In this document: positions 19,363 to 26,878 of the stretch, piece after piece
How positions within the stretch are numbered: the stretch's first letter is position 1
Layout: each line of letters starts with the position of its first letter
NCBI GenBank assembly: GCA_022452035.1
Contig: JAKURV010000019.1
Span: 1-39,761 of the forward strand
Direction of reading: 5' to 3'
DNA length: 39,761 bases
DNA from: Acidimicrobiales bacterium
GTDB lineage: Bacteria; Actinomycetota; Acidimicrobiia; Acidimicrobiales; MedAcidi-G1
The notes under the pieces: model-generated
Databases searched by the model: none
Told to the model about the DNA's origin: nothing
The model's input: the letters and a program-made list of their open reading frames with translations, nothing else
Made by a program: the position numbers and the translations under genes

Positions 19363-20178
19363 GTGGTCGCCACGTCGCCGGGAGGGTCGTTGTTCGACCG
19401 GCTGGCTGCCCTGTTGGAAGACGAGGTGCCGGTCGCCCTGGCCACCGTGGTCGAGGGTCCCGGTGTAGGCGGAAAGTTGCTGGTCCACCGAACGGACGAG
19501 GCCAACTCGTCGGTGCAAGGCACTCTGGGTGACGAGGGCCTGGACCGTGTGGTGGTCCGGGACGCCCTGGGCGAGTTGGCGGCCGGCCGCAGCGGGGTCC
19601 GCCACTACGGGGAGCATGGCGAGGCCCGGGAGGACGCTGTCCGGGTGTTCATCGAATCGTTCGCCGCTCCACCCCAGATGCTGGTCTTTGGCGCTGTCGA
19701 CTTCACCGGGGCACTGGTCCGGGTGGCCAAGGTGCTTGGCTACCGGGTCACCGTGTGCGACGCCCGGGAGGTGTTCGCCACAAACCAGCGCTTCCCACTG
19801 GCTGACGACGTGGTGGTCGACTGGCCCCATCGCCTCCTGGACGAGAAGGGGCCCGAGCTTCGCCGTCGGGACGCTGTCTGTGTCCTCACCCACGACCCCA
19901 AGTTCGACGTGCCGGCCATCGTCTCGGCCCTGCGTACCCGGGTGGGCTACATCGGCGTGATGGGTTCTCGACGAACCCACGCCGACCGGGTGGACCGCCT
20001 ACGAGAGGCTGGGGTCTCCGACGAAGAGTTGGCCCGCCTGCGGTCGCCAGTCGGGTTGGACATCGGCGCCCGGACCCCCGAGGAGACCGCCGTTTCCATT
20101 GTGTCGGAGATCATCGCCCTAAGGACTGGACGCTCGGCCCAGGCGCTATCGGCCTCCGACGGTCCTATCCACGACTGA
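19363..20178 (+). CDS. XdhC/CoxF-family protein with Rossmann domain
   Basis: This is a molybdenum-cofactor insertion/sulfuration chaperone of 271 residues. The N-terminal part resembles a truncated XdhC domain (VPVALATVVEGPGVGGKLLVH). The C-terminal half is the XdhC Rossmann domain: LVFGAVDFTGALVRVAKVLGY, VCDAREVFAT, VLTHDPKFDVPAI, YIGVMGSRRTHADRV, and SPVGLDIGARTPEETAVSI. The nucleotide-binding glycines are partly altered (FGAVDF rather than the usual FGAGHV-like form). The GTG at 19363 follows the N-domain gene by 10 bp. Confidence 0.87.
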   Translation: MVATSPGGSLFDRLAALLEDEVPVALATVVEGPGVGGKLLVHRTDEANSSVQGTLGDEGLDRVVVRDALGELAAGRSGVRHYGEHGEAREDAVRVFIESFAAPPQMLVFGAVDFTGALVRVAKVLGYRVTVCDAREVFATNQRFPLADDVVVDWPHRLLDEKGPELRRRDAVCVLTHDPKFDVPAIVSALRTRVGYIGVMGSRRTHADRVDRLREAGVSDEELARLRSPVGLDIGARTPEETAVSIVSEIIALRTGRSAQALSASDGPIHD

Positions 20179-20191
20179 GAAGGTTTCGCCG

Positions 20192-20749
20192 GTGACCGTT
20201 GCTGCCGTGGTCCTGGCCGCCGGGGGTGGTGCCAGGTGGAACGGCGCCGGGCACAAATTGCTGGCCGAGGTAGCCGGACGACCGCTGGCCGCCCACGCCC
20301 TGGTCGCCGCCTCGGAGGCCGGGCTAGACGAACTGGTGGTGGTCACCGGCAGCGTGGACCTGTCGGCCGTCCTGCCCATCGGAGCCACGGTTCTGCACAA
20401 CGACCGGTGGATCGACGGACAGGCCACCTCGCTCCGGTTGGCCGTCGACTATGCCGAGCGAGTCGGGCACGAAGCTGTCGTGGTCGGCCTGGCCGACATG
20501 CCGGGGGTGCCCGCTGCGGCCTGGCGGGCTGTGGCCGACTGCCCGTCCCCGTTGGCGGTGGCCACCTTCGACGGCCTGCGACGGCCGCCGACCAGGATCG
20601 CCCGCCTGTTGTGGCCGAAGTTGCCAACGACCGGAGACGAGGGAGGGCGGGTACTGCTATCCGAGCAGTCCTCGCATGTGGTGGAAGTAGCGTGTCCCGG
20701 CAATCCGGAGGACGTGGACACCGTGGAGGATCTCGAACCGTGGAACTGA
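20192..20749 (+). CDS. MocA/MobA-like molybdenum cofactor nucleotidyltransferase
   Basis: It probably attaches CMP (MocA-type) or GMP to molybdopterin; CO dehydrogenases use the cytosine dinucleotide form. The 185-residue protein has the glycosyltransferase-A-like start VLAAGGGARWNGAGHKLL, AGRPLAAHAL, the HNDRWIDGQATSL segment and LADMPGVPAAAW. The ending NPEDVDTVEDL is typical of this family. A GTG start follows the XdhC gene by 13 nt. The last 10 bp overlap coxG, which suggests coupled translation. Confidence 0.85.
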   Translation: MTVAAVVLAAGGGARWNGAGHKLLAEVAGRPLAAHALVAASEAGLDELVVVTGSVDLSAVLPIGATVLHNDRWIDGQATSLRLAVDYAERVGHEAVVVGLADMPGVPAAAWRAVADCPSPLAVATFDGLRRPPTRIARLLWPKLPTTGDEGGRVLLSEQSSHVVEVACPGNPEDVDTVEDLEPWN

Positions 20750-21387
20750 ACAACGACTTCGAGGTGGCGGCACCCATCGATCGGGTGTGGGACGTGCTCA
20801 CCGACGTGGAGCGAATTGCCCCCTGCCTTCCCGGAGCTCAGCTACAGGAGATCGAGGGCGACGAGTTCCGGGGTGTGGTGAAGGTCAAGGTCGGCCCGAT
20901 CACCGCCCAGTACAAGGGAGCAGCTTCCTTCGTGGAACGCGACGACGTCGGACACCGGGCCGTGCTGCGAGCCGAGGGCCGCGACACCCGAGGCGCCGGG
21001 AACGCGGCCGCCGACATCACAGCTCAGCTGGAAGCCGTCGACGGCGGGACCCGGGTCACGGTAACCACCGACCTGACGGTCACCGGCAAGGTGGCTCAGT
21101 TCGGGCGCGGTGTGATGGCTGACGTGTCCAGGAAGCTGATGGGACAGTTCGCCGACAACCTGAGCGACCTGATCTCCACGGCCGACAGCGAGCCCGCCTC
21201 CGACGCTGACCCCACCCCGGTGGACGAGCCACCCTCCGAGGTGGAGGCGGTCCGAGTGGTCGACGGTCCGGAGGCCGAGGCCATCGACCTGCTGGGCACG
21301 GCCGGGGCGCCGGTCCTCAAGCGGCTGGTGTCCACGTTGGTCGTGCTGGCCGTAGTCGTCGTGCTGGTCGTCTGGGTCCTGGGCTAG
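20740..21387 (+). CDS. coxG: CoxG, SRPBCC-fold CO-dehydrogenase accessory protein
   Basis: CoxG tethers CO dehydrogenase to the membrane and is thought to pass electrons to quinone. The 215-residue protein has the SRPBCC domain (about 1-150) with the family start FEVAAPIDRVWDVLTDVERIAPCLPGA, VGPITAQYKGAASF and a GRGVMADVSRKLMGQFADNL end. An acidic Pro-rich linker (about 150-190) and a C-terminal membrane helix formed by the last 21 residues follow. It closes the cox accessory genes. Its presence supports a real CO-dehydrogenase-type enzyme in this cell despite the missing coxL. Confidence 0.9.
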   Translation: MELNNDFEVAAPIDRVWDVLTDVERIAPCLPGAQLQEIEGDEFRGVVKVKVGPITAQYKGAASFVERDDVGHRAVLRAEGRDTRGAGNAAADITAQLEAVDGGTRVTVTTDLTVTGKVAQFGRGVMADVSRKLMGQFADNLSDLISTADSEPASDADPTPVDEPPSEVEAVRVVDGPEAEAIDLLGTAGAPVLKRLVSTLVVLAVVVVLVVWVLG

Positions 21388-21424
21388 GGCCAACGCCGAT
21401 CGCCCCGGAGTTGAGGGCAACCCC

Positions 21425-21922
21425 ATGGATCCGACGGTTCCCGACGGGCAAGCCCGCGACGATGACGTAGAAGCGGTGACCGCCCTCCTGGGCCGACGAC
21501 CCGAAGGTCGTTTTGAAGTGGTGGTGCGAGACGGGGACGGAGTACCGGTGGTCATCCGCAACCACCCCCTGCTTGACGACGGTCGTCCCATGCCGACCCG
21601 GTTCTGGCTGGTTGGCGAGGACCTCCGGTCACGGGTCGGCACCCTGGAATCCGGCGGCGGCGTCCGGGCCGCCGAAGAGGCCTGTGAGCCGGCTGAGCTG
21701 GCCGACGCCCACCGCCGGTACGCCGAGGAACGTGATGCGGCGATCCCGGGCGACCACGTCGGCCACCGGCCATCGGGCGGGGTGGGCGGAACTCGTCAGG
21801 GCGTCAAGTGCCTGCATGCCCACTACGCCTGGTTCCTGGTCGGCGGCGACGATCCGGTCGGTCGCTGGGTGGACGCCCGGCTCGCCGGAACAGATGGACC
21901 TCAAGGTGATCCAGATGCTTGA
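21425..21922 (+). CDS. DUF501 family protein
   Basis: This is a conserved actinobacterial protein of unknown function, found between ftsB/divIC and ppx in mycobacteria (compare Rv1025). The 165 residues show the family hallmarks: TALLGRRPEGRFEVVVR, VIRNHPLLDDGRPMPTRFWLVG, the SGGGVRAAE segment and GTRQGVKCLHAHYAWFLVGGDDPVGRWV, with the CLHAH motif suggesting a metal or redox site (inference). Its 3' end overlaps ppx by 8 bp. Confidence 0.9.
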   Translation: MDPTVPDGQARDDDVEAVTALLGRRPEGRFEVVVRDGDGVPVVIRNHPLLDDGRPMPTRFWLVGEDLRSRVGTLESGGGVRAAEEACEPAELADAHRRYAEERDAAIPGDHVGHRPSGGVGGTRQGVKCLHAHYAWFLVGGDDPVGRWVDARLAGTDGPQGDPDA

Positions 21923-22823
21923 GGTGGTGGCCGCCGTCGACTGCGGAACCAACTCCACCCGCCTGCTGATCGGCGACGGGGAACAGACGTTGGACCGTCG
22001 CATGCGTATCACCCGGATGGGAGAGGGGGTGGACTCCACCGGGCGCCTCGACCCGGGGGCCGTCGAGCGGGTACTGGTCGTCCTCCGGGAATACCGCGAA
22101 GCACTTGACCACCACGGAGTGACTCGATGTCGTGTGATCGCCACCTCGGCGGCCCGCGACGCCACCAACCGGGAGGAATTCTTCGACGCCGCTGAGGAGA
22201 CGTTGGGTCACCGACCGGAACTGCTCTCGGGCCCTGAGGAGGGTCGCCTCTCGTTTGCCGGTGCCACCGCTGAGCTGGATCCGGCGGACGGGCCGTTCCT
22301 GGTGGTCGACATCGGTGGTGGTTCGACGGAGTTCGTGGTCGGCACCATCGAGGCCGAAGCAGCCCGTTCGTGTGATATCGGCTGTGTCCGCCTCTCCGAG
22401 CAGTGGATCCACCACGATCCGCCGCTCCCCGAGGAGTTGGTGGCCTGCCTGTCCATCACCGAGGGCCACCTCGACGACGTGGTCCGGGAGGTTTCCGGCG
22501 TTTCCGAGGCCCGGACCCTGGTCGGCCTGGCCGGCACGGTCTCGTGTGCAGCGGCCGTGGAATTAGGTCTGGCCACCTACGACCGGGACCGCATCCACCA
22601 CTTCCGGCTATCCAAGGAGGCCACCGAGGACGTATTCCGTACGTTGGCCACCGAGAATCGTGCGGAGAGGTTGGCCAATCCAGGCATGGAGGAGGAACGG
22701 GCTGACGTGATCGTGGGCGGCATGGCCATCCTGGTGAAAGTCATGCGCCAGTTGGGCTTCGACGAGTGTCTCGTCTCGGAGTCCGACATCCTGGACGGTC
22801 TGGTGGCCTCACAGCAGTCCTGA
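21915..22823 (+). CDS. ppx: Exopolyphosphatase/ppGpp phosphohydrolase (Ppx/GppA family)
   Basis: It belongs to the actin-like ASKHA fold family that hydrolyses polyphosphate or pppGpp. The start VAAVDCGTNSTRLLI, the ATSAARDATNREEFF segment, LLSGPEEGRLSFAGA, phosphate-2 loop VVDIGGGSTEFVVG and LAGTVSCAAAVELGL are all present. At 302 residues it is the short, single-module actinobacterial form. I chose the ATG at 21915 because it directly precedes the first strand; an ATG at 21894 is also possible. Confidence 0.9.
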   Translation: MLEVVAAVDCGTNSTRLLIGDGEQTLDRRMRITRMGEGVDSTGRLDPGAVERVLVVLREYREALDHHGVTRCRVIATSAARDATNREEFFDAAEETLGHRPELLSGPEEGRLSFAGATAELDPADGPFLVVDIGGGSTEFVVGTIEAEAARSCDIGCVRLSEQWIHHDPPLPEELVACLSITEGHLDDVVREVSGVSEARTLVGLAGTVSCAAAVELGLATYDRDRIHHFRLSKEATEDVFRTLATENRAERLANPGMEEERADVIVGGMAILVKVMRQLGFDECLVSESDILDGLVASQQS

Positions 22824-22839
22824 GCGGCAGCAGGGAAGA

Positions 22840-22892
22840 AGTTTCCCCACAGGGTAGAACTTTCCCAAGAGTAGTGGTATTTGCCGTAGGAT
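22840..22892 (+). promoter_or_regulatory. Promoter region of the glyoxylate aminotransferase with 19-nt spaced repeats
   Basis: A -10 box TAGGAT (22887-22892) lies 7 nt before the ATG at 22900, so the transcript is probably leaderless. Upstream, TTTCCC occurs at 22842 and 22861, with TTTGCC at 22880, a spacing of 19 nt each. AGTTTCCCCA at 22840-22849 is identical to the sequence in the ppc operator. A shared regulator is inferred. Confidence 0.45.
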
Positions 22893-22899
22893 GGCCTGC

Positions 22900-23994
22900 A
22901 TGTCGCACGCAGACCGCATCCTCATGGGTCCCGGTCCTGGTAACCCCTACCCAGAGGTCATTGAGGCCTTTGGACGTCCGGTCCTCGGCCACCTCGACCC
23001 CGACTTCATCGCCCTTCTGGATGAGACCAACGACCGGCTCCGTCAGGTCTTCCGGACGGGTAACCCGCTGACCTTCCCGGTGTCGGCGACCGGGTCGGCG
23101 GGCATGGAGGCCACGTTCGTAAACGTCCTGGGCCCCGGTGACACCGTGGTGATAGGCGTCAACGGCGTGTTTGGAGAGCGCATGTGCGACGTGGCGGCCC
23201 GCTGCGGCGCCGAGGTCGTCCGCGTGGAAGCGCCGTGGGGTGCCGCCATCGACCCCCAGGCCCTGTTGGACGCCCACCCGGACCCCAAGGTCATTGCCAT
23301 CGTCCACGCCGAGACCTCCACCGGGGTCCGTAACGACATCGAGCCCCTCGGCGCCGGAAAGGGCGACGCCCTGCTGCTGGTCGACTGCGTCACCTCGCTG
23401 GGTGGCATTCCCGTGGAGATCGATGACTGGGGTGTGGACCTGGCCTACAGCGGAACGCAGAAGTGTCTCGGCGTGCCACCCGGACTCTCCCCGGTCACCG
23501 TCTCACAGGCCGCCATCGACCAGTTCGTCGAGCGGTCGCAGTCCTGGTACCTCGACTTCGCCATGATCGCCAACTACGTCACCAGCGGAGGCGCCCGGGC
23601 GTACCACCACACGGCGCCCATCTCCATGATCTACGGCCTCCACGCCGGGCTCGGCGTGGTGCTCGAAGAGGGCCTCGAAAACGCCCAGGCCCGCCACCAG
23701 GCGTGTGGCGACCAGCTGCAGGACGGCCTCGTCAAGCGCGGCTTCGAACTGTTTGCCCAGGAGGGCCACCGGCTGCCCGAGCTGACGTCGGTGATAGTCC
23801 CCGAGAATCGCCTGCCCGACGGCCTGGACGAGGCCGGGGTGCGTAGGAGGCTCTTGGCCGAGTTCGGCATCGAGATCGGCGGTGGCCTCGGCCCGGTGGT
23901 CGGACAGGTTTGGCGGATCGGGTGCATGGGCCACACAGCCCGTCTCCGCAACGTCACGATGCTGCTGGGCGCCCTCGACGAGATCCTCGGCTGA
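22900..23994 (+). CDS. Serine/alanine-glyoxylate aminotransferase (AGXT type)
   Basis: This PLP enzyme of fold type I, 364 residues, converts glyoxylate to glycine with alanine or serine as donor. The start [66 protein letters not shown] and the PLP lysine K188 in [13 protein letters not shown] are clear. MYHHT-like [13 protein letters not shown] and [17 protein letters not shown] also match the family. It looks closer to AGXT/serine-pyruvate enzymes than to Methylobacterium Sga. Glyoxylate from malyl-CoA lyase is the natural substrate here. The ATG at 22900 fits the -10 box; an ATG at 22891 is less likely. Confidence 0.9.
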   Translation: MSHADRILMGPGPGNPYPEVIEAFGRPVLGHLDPDFIALLDETNDRLRQVFRTGNPLTFPVSATGSAGMEATFVNVLGPGDTVVIGVNGVFGERMCDVAARCGAEVVRVEAPWGAAIDPQALLDAHPDPKVIAIVHAETSTGVRNDIEPLGAGKGDALLLVDCVTSLGGIPVEIDDWGVDLAYSGTQKCLGVPPGLSPVTVSQAAIDQFVERSQSWYLDFAMIANYVTSGGARAYHHTAPISMIYGLHAGLGVVLEEGLENAQARHQACGDQLQDGLVKRGFELFAQEGHRLPELTSVIVPENRLPDGLDEAGVRRRLLAEFGIEIGGGLGPVVGQVWRIGCMGHTARLRNVTMLLGALDEILG

Positions 23995-24043
23995 CCGGGC
24001 GCCGACTTGCGGTGCCCCCCGGTCGTTTGGGGATGATGGCCCC

Positions 24044-24682
24044 ATGGCAATCGAACAGGTGGCGGACACCCCGGTCCTCCGTGGCCGCCGGACGACTCTC
24101 CGGCCGCTCGAGGTCGAGGACTTTTCGGCCTGGCGTGAGGTACGGCGTCGCAACGCCGAGCTCCTGAACCGCTGGGAGCCCCGGCGGACCTTCGGCCAAC
24201 CCGACCCGGTCGAGGACCGGCGGGCCTTCGCCATGCGCTGTGCAGCCCGACGGCGGGAGCGCCAGCTGGGTACCGGTTGGGGCTTCGGGGTGTTCCTGGA
24301 TGAGCACGGCTCCGAGTCCTTCATCGGGGAGATGAACCTTTCCAACGTGGTGCGCGGCGCCTTCCGAAGCGCCACCGTCGGCTACTGGGTGGACCAGGAC
24401 CGGGCGGGCAACGAGTACATCCCCGAGTCACTTGTCGTGGCGTGCCGTTTCGCCTTCGAGGAGATTGACCTCCACCGGCTCCAGGTCTCGATCGTGCCCC
24501 GCAACACCCGGTCCCGCCGGGTAGTAGAGAAGTTGGGGCTCCGGTGCGAGGGACAGGCCGAGCGGTACCTCGAGATCAACGGCGTCTGGGAGGACCACCT
24601 GCAGTTCGCCATCACCGCCGAGGAGTGGTGCGAGCGTCGGGCCGACCTTTGTGAAACCTGGCTGGAGGCCCGCAACTCCTAG
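24044..24682 (+). CDS. GNAT acetyltransferase, RimJ/RimL type
   Basis: This is a predicted N-acetyltransferase of ribosomal-protein-alanine type, 212 residues. It has RTTLRPLEVEDFSAWREVR at the start, FIGEMNLSNVVRGAFRSATVGYWV, the EYIPESLVVACRFAFEEIDLHRL segment, the acetyl-CoA region VPRNTRSRRVVEKLGLRCEG and a YLEINGVWEDHLQFAIT end. The true substrate is unknown. It converges on the crotonase-fold gene. Confidence 0.88.
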   Translation: MAIEQVADTPVLRGRRTTLRPLEVEDFSAWREVRRRNAELLNRWEPRRTFGQPDPVEDRRAFAMRCAARRRERQLGTGWGFGVFLDEHGSESFIGEMNLSNVVRGAFRSATVGYWVDQDRAGNEYIPESLVVACRFAFEEIDLHRLQVSIVPRNTRSRRVVEKLGLRCEGQAERYLEINGVWEDHLQFAITAEEWCERRADLCETWLEARNS

Positions 24683-24690
24683 CCGGTGTT

Positions 24691-24706
24691 CGACCGCGTC
24701 CGGTCG
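24691..24706. terminator. Hairpin between convergent GNAT and crotonase genes
   Basis: CGACCG (24691-24696), loop CGTC, CGGTCG (24701-24706) form a perfect 6-bp stem with a tetraloop between the two stop codons. No T-run follows on either side. Confidence 0.4.
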
Positions 24707-24709
24707 TGG

Positions 24710-25477
24710 TCAGCCCTTCGTCGAGATCCTGGCTTTTAGCTTGGCCACCATCTCAACGAACGCCGGCTGGCGCATCGACCACACCTGAGGACCGATCTCC
24801 AACTCGACGGCCGGTACCGACTCGGTGATCCCCGCCGTGTCGTGCAGTGTCTTCTTGGTGGCGGCCACCAGTTCCTTCGGATGGCCTGCCGCCCGACCTG
24901 CCAACTCCACCGCCCGGTCGACCAGGGCGTCGTCGTCCACGCACTCCCAAGCCAGGCCGTGATGGGCAGCCTGCTCGCCGTCCAGGATCTGCTCGAACAG
25001 CACCATGGCCTTGGCCGTCTGGAGGTCGGTGATGTTGCGGAGTCGCCACGTGTGGCCGCCTCCCGGATGAATCCCGATGGTCAGGAAGCGGCTGTCGAAA
25101 CGCGCCGAGCATCCGGCCACCACGAGGTCGCAGGCCAGCACCATGTTCATTCCGGCGCCCACCGCGGCACCGTTCACGGCAGCCACCGTGGGCAGCGTGG
25201 AGTGGGCCACCCGCAGGAACCCCCGGTAGATGTCCGGAAGCGTGCCGTCGTCGCTTCCCCGGCCCGCGTCCAGAAGGTCATCCAGCACGGCTCCGGCGCA
25301 GAACGCCCGTCCCTCGCCGGTCAGCACGACTGCCCCGACCTCAGAATCGGCCTCCAGGGTGTCGAAGGCGGCCAGCAACTCGTCGTTCATCTCGTCGCTC
25401 ACGACGTTGCGGCGGTCCGGGTCGTCGAAGGTGAGGACCGCCACGCGGTCACGTCGTTCGATCCGGAGCACGCTCAT
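24710..25477 (-). CDS. Crotonase-fold protein (enoyl-CoA hydratase/isomerase family)
   Basis: The 255-residue protein has the crotonase scaffold: VAVLTFDDPDRRNVVSDEM, the first oxyanion segment AFCAGAVLDDL, and VNGAAVGAGMNMVLACDLVVA. By comparison with rat enoyl-CoA hydratase as I recall it, the two catalytic Glu positions are replaced (FDSRFLTIG for the FGQPEILLG segment, and AKAMVL for AMEMVL). It is therefore unlikely to be a standard hydratase and may act as another acyl-CoA isomerase, lyase or thioesterase. No partner genes of beta-oxidation are nearby. Confidence 0.85.
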   Translation of the reverse strand: MSVLRIERRDRVAVLTFDDPDRRNVVSDEMNDELLAAFDTLEADSEVGAVVLTGEGRAFCAGAVLDDLLDAGRGSDDGTLPDIYRGFLRVAHSTLPTVAAVNGAAVGAGMNMVLACDLVVAGCSARFDSRFLTIGIHPGGGHTWRLRNITDLQTAKAMVLFEQILDGEQAAHHGLAWECVDDDALVDRAVELAGRAAGHPKELVAATKKTLHDTAGITESVPAVELEIGPQVWSMRQPAFVEMVAKLKARISTKG

Positions 25478-25565
25478 GACCGGAGTCTCCCACGTCCCCC
25501 CGGGCGCCCTGCGACCGGCGATCCCGGGACCCCGAGCCGCTGGGAGGCCCGAAAGACGCTGGGGT

Positions 25566-25571
25566 TAGGGT
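25566..25571 (+). promoter_or_regulatory. Candidate -10 box, leaderless MFS gene
   Basis: TAGGGT lies 6 nt before the ATG at 25578. Confidence 0.4.
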
Positions 25572-25577
25572 CGCCGG

Positions 25578-26837
25578 ATGGCCGGGGCGGGACCGAGGGA
25601 ACCGGACCACCGACGCTTCCCTGCCCTCGGGATTCGGAACTACCGCCTGTTCTGGATCGGCGGGATGCTGACCAACAACGGTCGTTGGAACCAGTACGTA
25701 GCCAGCTACTTCGTGGTGTACCAGCTCACCGAGTCCGCAGCCTGGGTGGGCTTGGCGGGCTTCTCGTCGTTCATCCCGATGCTGGTTACCAACCCGCTGG
25801 CCGGTTACGTCTCGGACCGCTTCGATCGGCGGAAAGTCCTTCTGGTGACGAACGCTCTGAACGCAGTCGTGGCGGCCGTCCTGGCCGTGGCATGGGGGTC
25901 GGGCGTCCGCAGCATCGGTGTCTGGATGGTCCTCCTGCTGGTCGGCGGCACGGTTTACGGCATCCAGCTGCCGACATGGCAGTCCTTCGTGGCCGAGTGC
26001 GTGCCCCGGAGGCTCCTCCGCAACGCCATCACGTTGAACTCCACCCAGTTCAATGCGGCTCGCACCGTCGGGCCGGCGGTCGGAGGCCTCCTGATCGGCA
26101 CGTTCGGACCCGGCTGGGCCCTAGCCGTGGCCGCGGCCAGCTACGGCCCGGTTCTTGTGGCCCTTCTCCGGATCGACCCGTCGGCACTCCACCGCCCGGG
26201 CCAGGCGGCGGCCCTGTCGTCGGGTCGGGCCTCGGTGGTAGGCGAGTACCGGGCGTCGATCCGCTACGTCCGCGGAGAGCCAGGCATCCGGGCCGCCATC
26301 ATCACGGTGGCCCTGATCTCCACGGCCGGCCAACCCATCGTCCAGCAGATCGTGGTGTTTGCCGAGGAGGTGTTCGAGGTCTCACCGTTCTGGTTCGGGA
26401 TGCTGGGCTCGGCCCAGGGAATCGGTGCCCTGGTCGCTGCGCCGCTGGTGGCCGGGGAGCTCAGCCGGCTACGCCGGTCCCGAATCCAGTTGTTTGCCAC
26501 CACGGGCTACGGGTTGGCCATCGTCCTGTTCGCCCTGGCCCCGTCGTTCTGGCTGGGCTACGCCGGTCTCGGGCTGATCGGTGCCATGCACCTGGCGTCA
26601 GCCACCAACCTCAACTCCACCGTGCAACTCCAGGTTGACGACGCCTTCCGGGGACGGGTGATGGCCATCTACCTGATGGGGGTCCTGGGCCTGGCGCCGT
26701 TCGCCAACCTGCTCATGGGATGGCTCATCTCGGTCTTCGGCCCCCGCCCAGTGGTGACGATGGCAGGGCTCCTGGTCGTCGGTGGTGGTCTAACCCTCCA
26801 AGCCACCGGCCGATACCGGCAGCTGGACAACGGCTGA
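25578..26837 (+). CDS. Major facilitator superfamily transporter (MFS_3/EntS-like)
   Basis: This is a 419-residue inner-membrane transporter with about 12 hydrophobic segments. The N-terminal half begins FPALGIRNYRLFWIGGML, a typical MFS_3 start, and has the cytoplasmic loop motif GYVSDRFDRRKVLLV between helices 2 and 3. ATNLNSTVQLQVDDAFRGRVMAIYLM in the C-terminal half is also typical. Members include the enterobactin exporter EntS and many uncharacterised drug or metabolite exporters. No siderophore genes are present, so the substrate is unknown. Confidence 0.9.
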   Translation: MAGAGPREPDHRRFPALGIRNYRLFWIGGMLTNNGRWNQYVASYFVVYQLTESAAWVGLAGFSSFIPMLVTNPLAGYVSDRFDRRKVLLVTNALNAVVAAVLAVAWGSGVRSIGVWMVLLLVGGTVYGIQLPTWQSFVAECVPRRLLRNAITLNSTQFNAARTVGPAVGGLLIGTFGPGWALAVAAASYGPVLVALLRIDPSALHRPGQAAALSSGRASVVGEYRASIRYVRGEPGIRAAIITVALISTAGQPIVQQIVVFAEEVFEVSPFWFGMLGSAQGIGALVAAPLVAGELSRLRRSRIQLFATTGYGLAIVLFALAPSFWLGYAGLGLIGAMHLASATNLNSTVQLQVDDAFRGRVMAIYLMGVLGLAPFANLLMGWLISVFGPRPVVTMAGLLVVGGGLTLQATGRYRQLDNG

Positions 26838-26861
26838 GGACCCGCTCGGCTGATCGGCACC

Positions 26862-26878
26862 GACCCGACCACCGGGTC
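26862..26878. terminator. Hairpin at the MFS/nuclease convergent junction
   Basis: GACCCG (26862-26867), loop ACCAC, CGGGTC (26873-26878) is a perfect 6-bp stem that runs into the stop codon of the minus-strand nuclease gene. No T-run is seen. Confidence 0.4.

Noticed and set aside
24842-26638. 598-codon plus-strand frame
   Set aside because: It spans the antisense of the crotonase gene and an out-of-frame reading of the MFS gene; it has no coherent domain.
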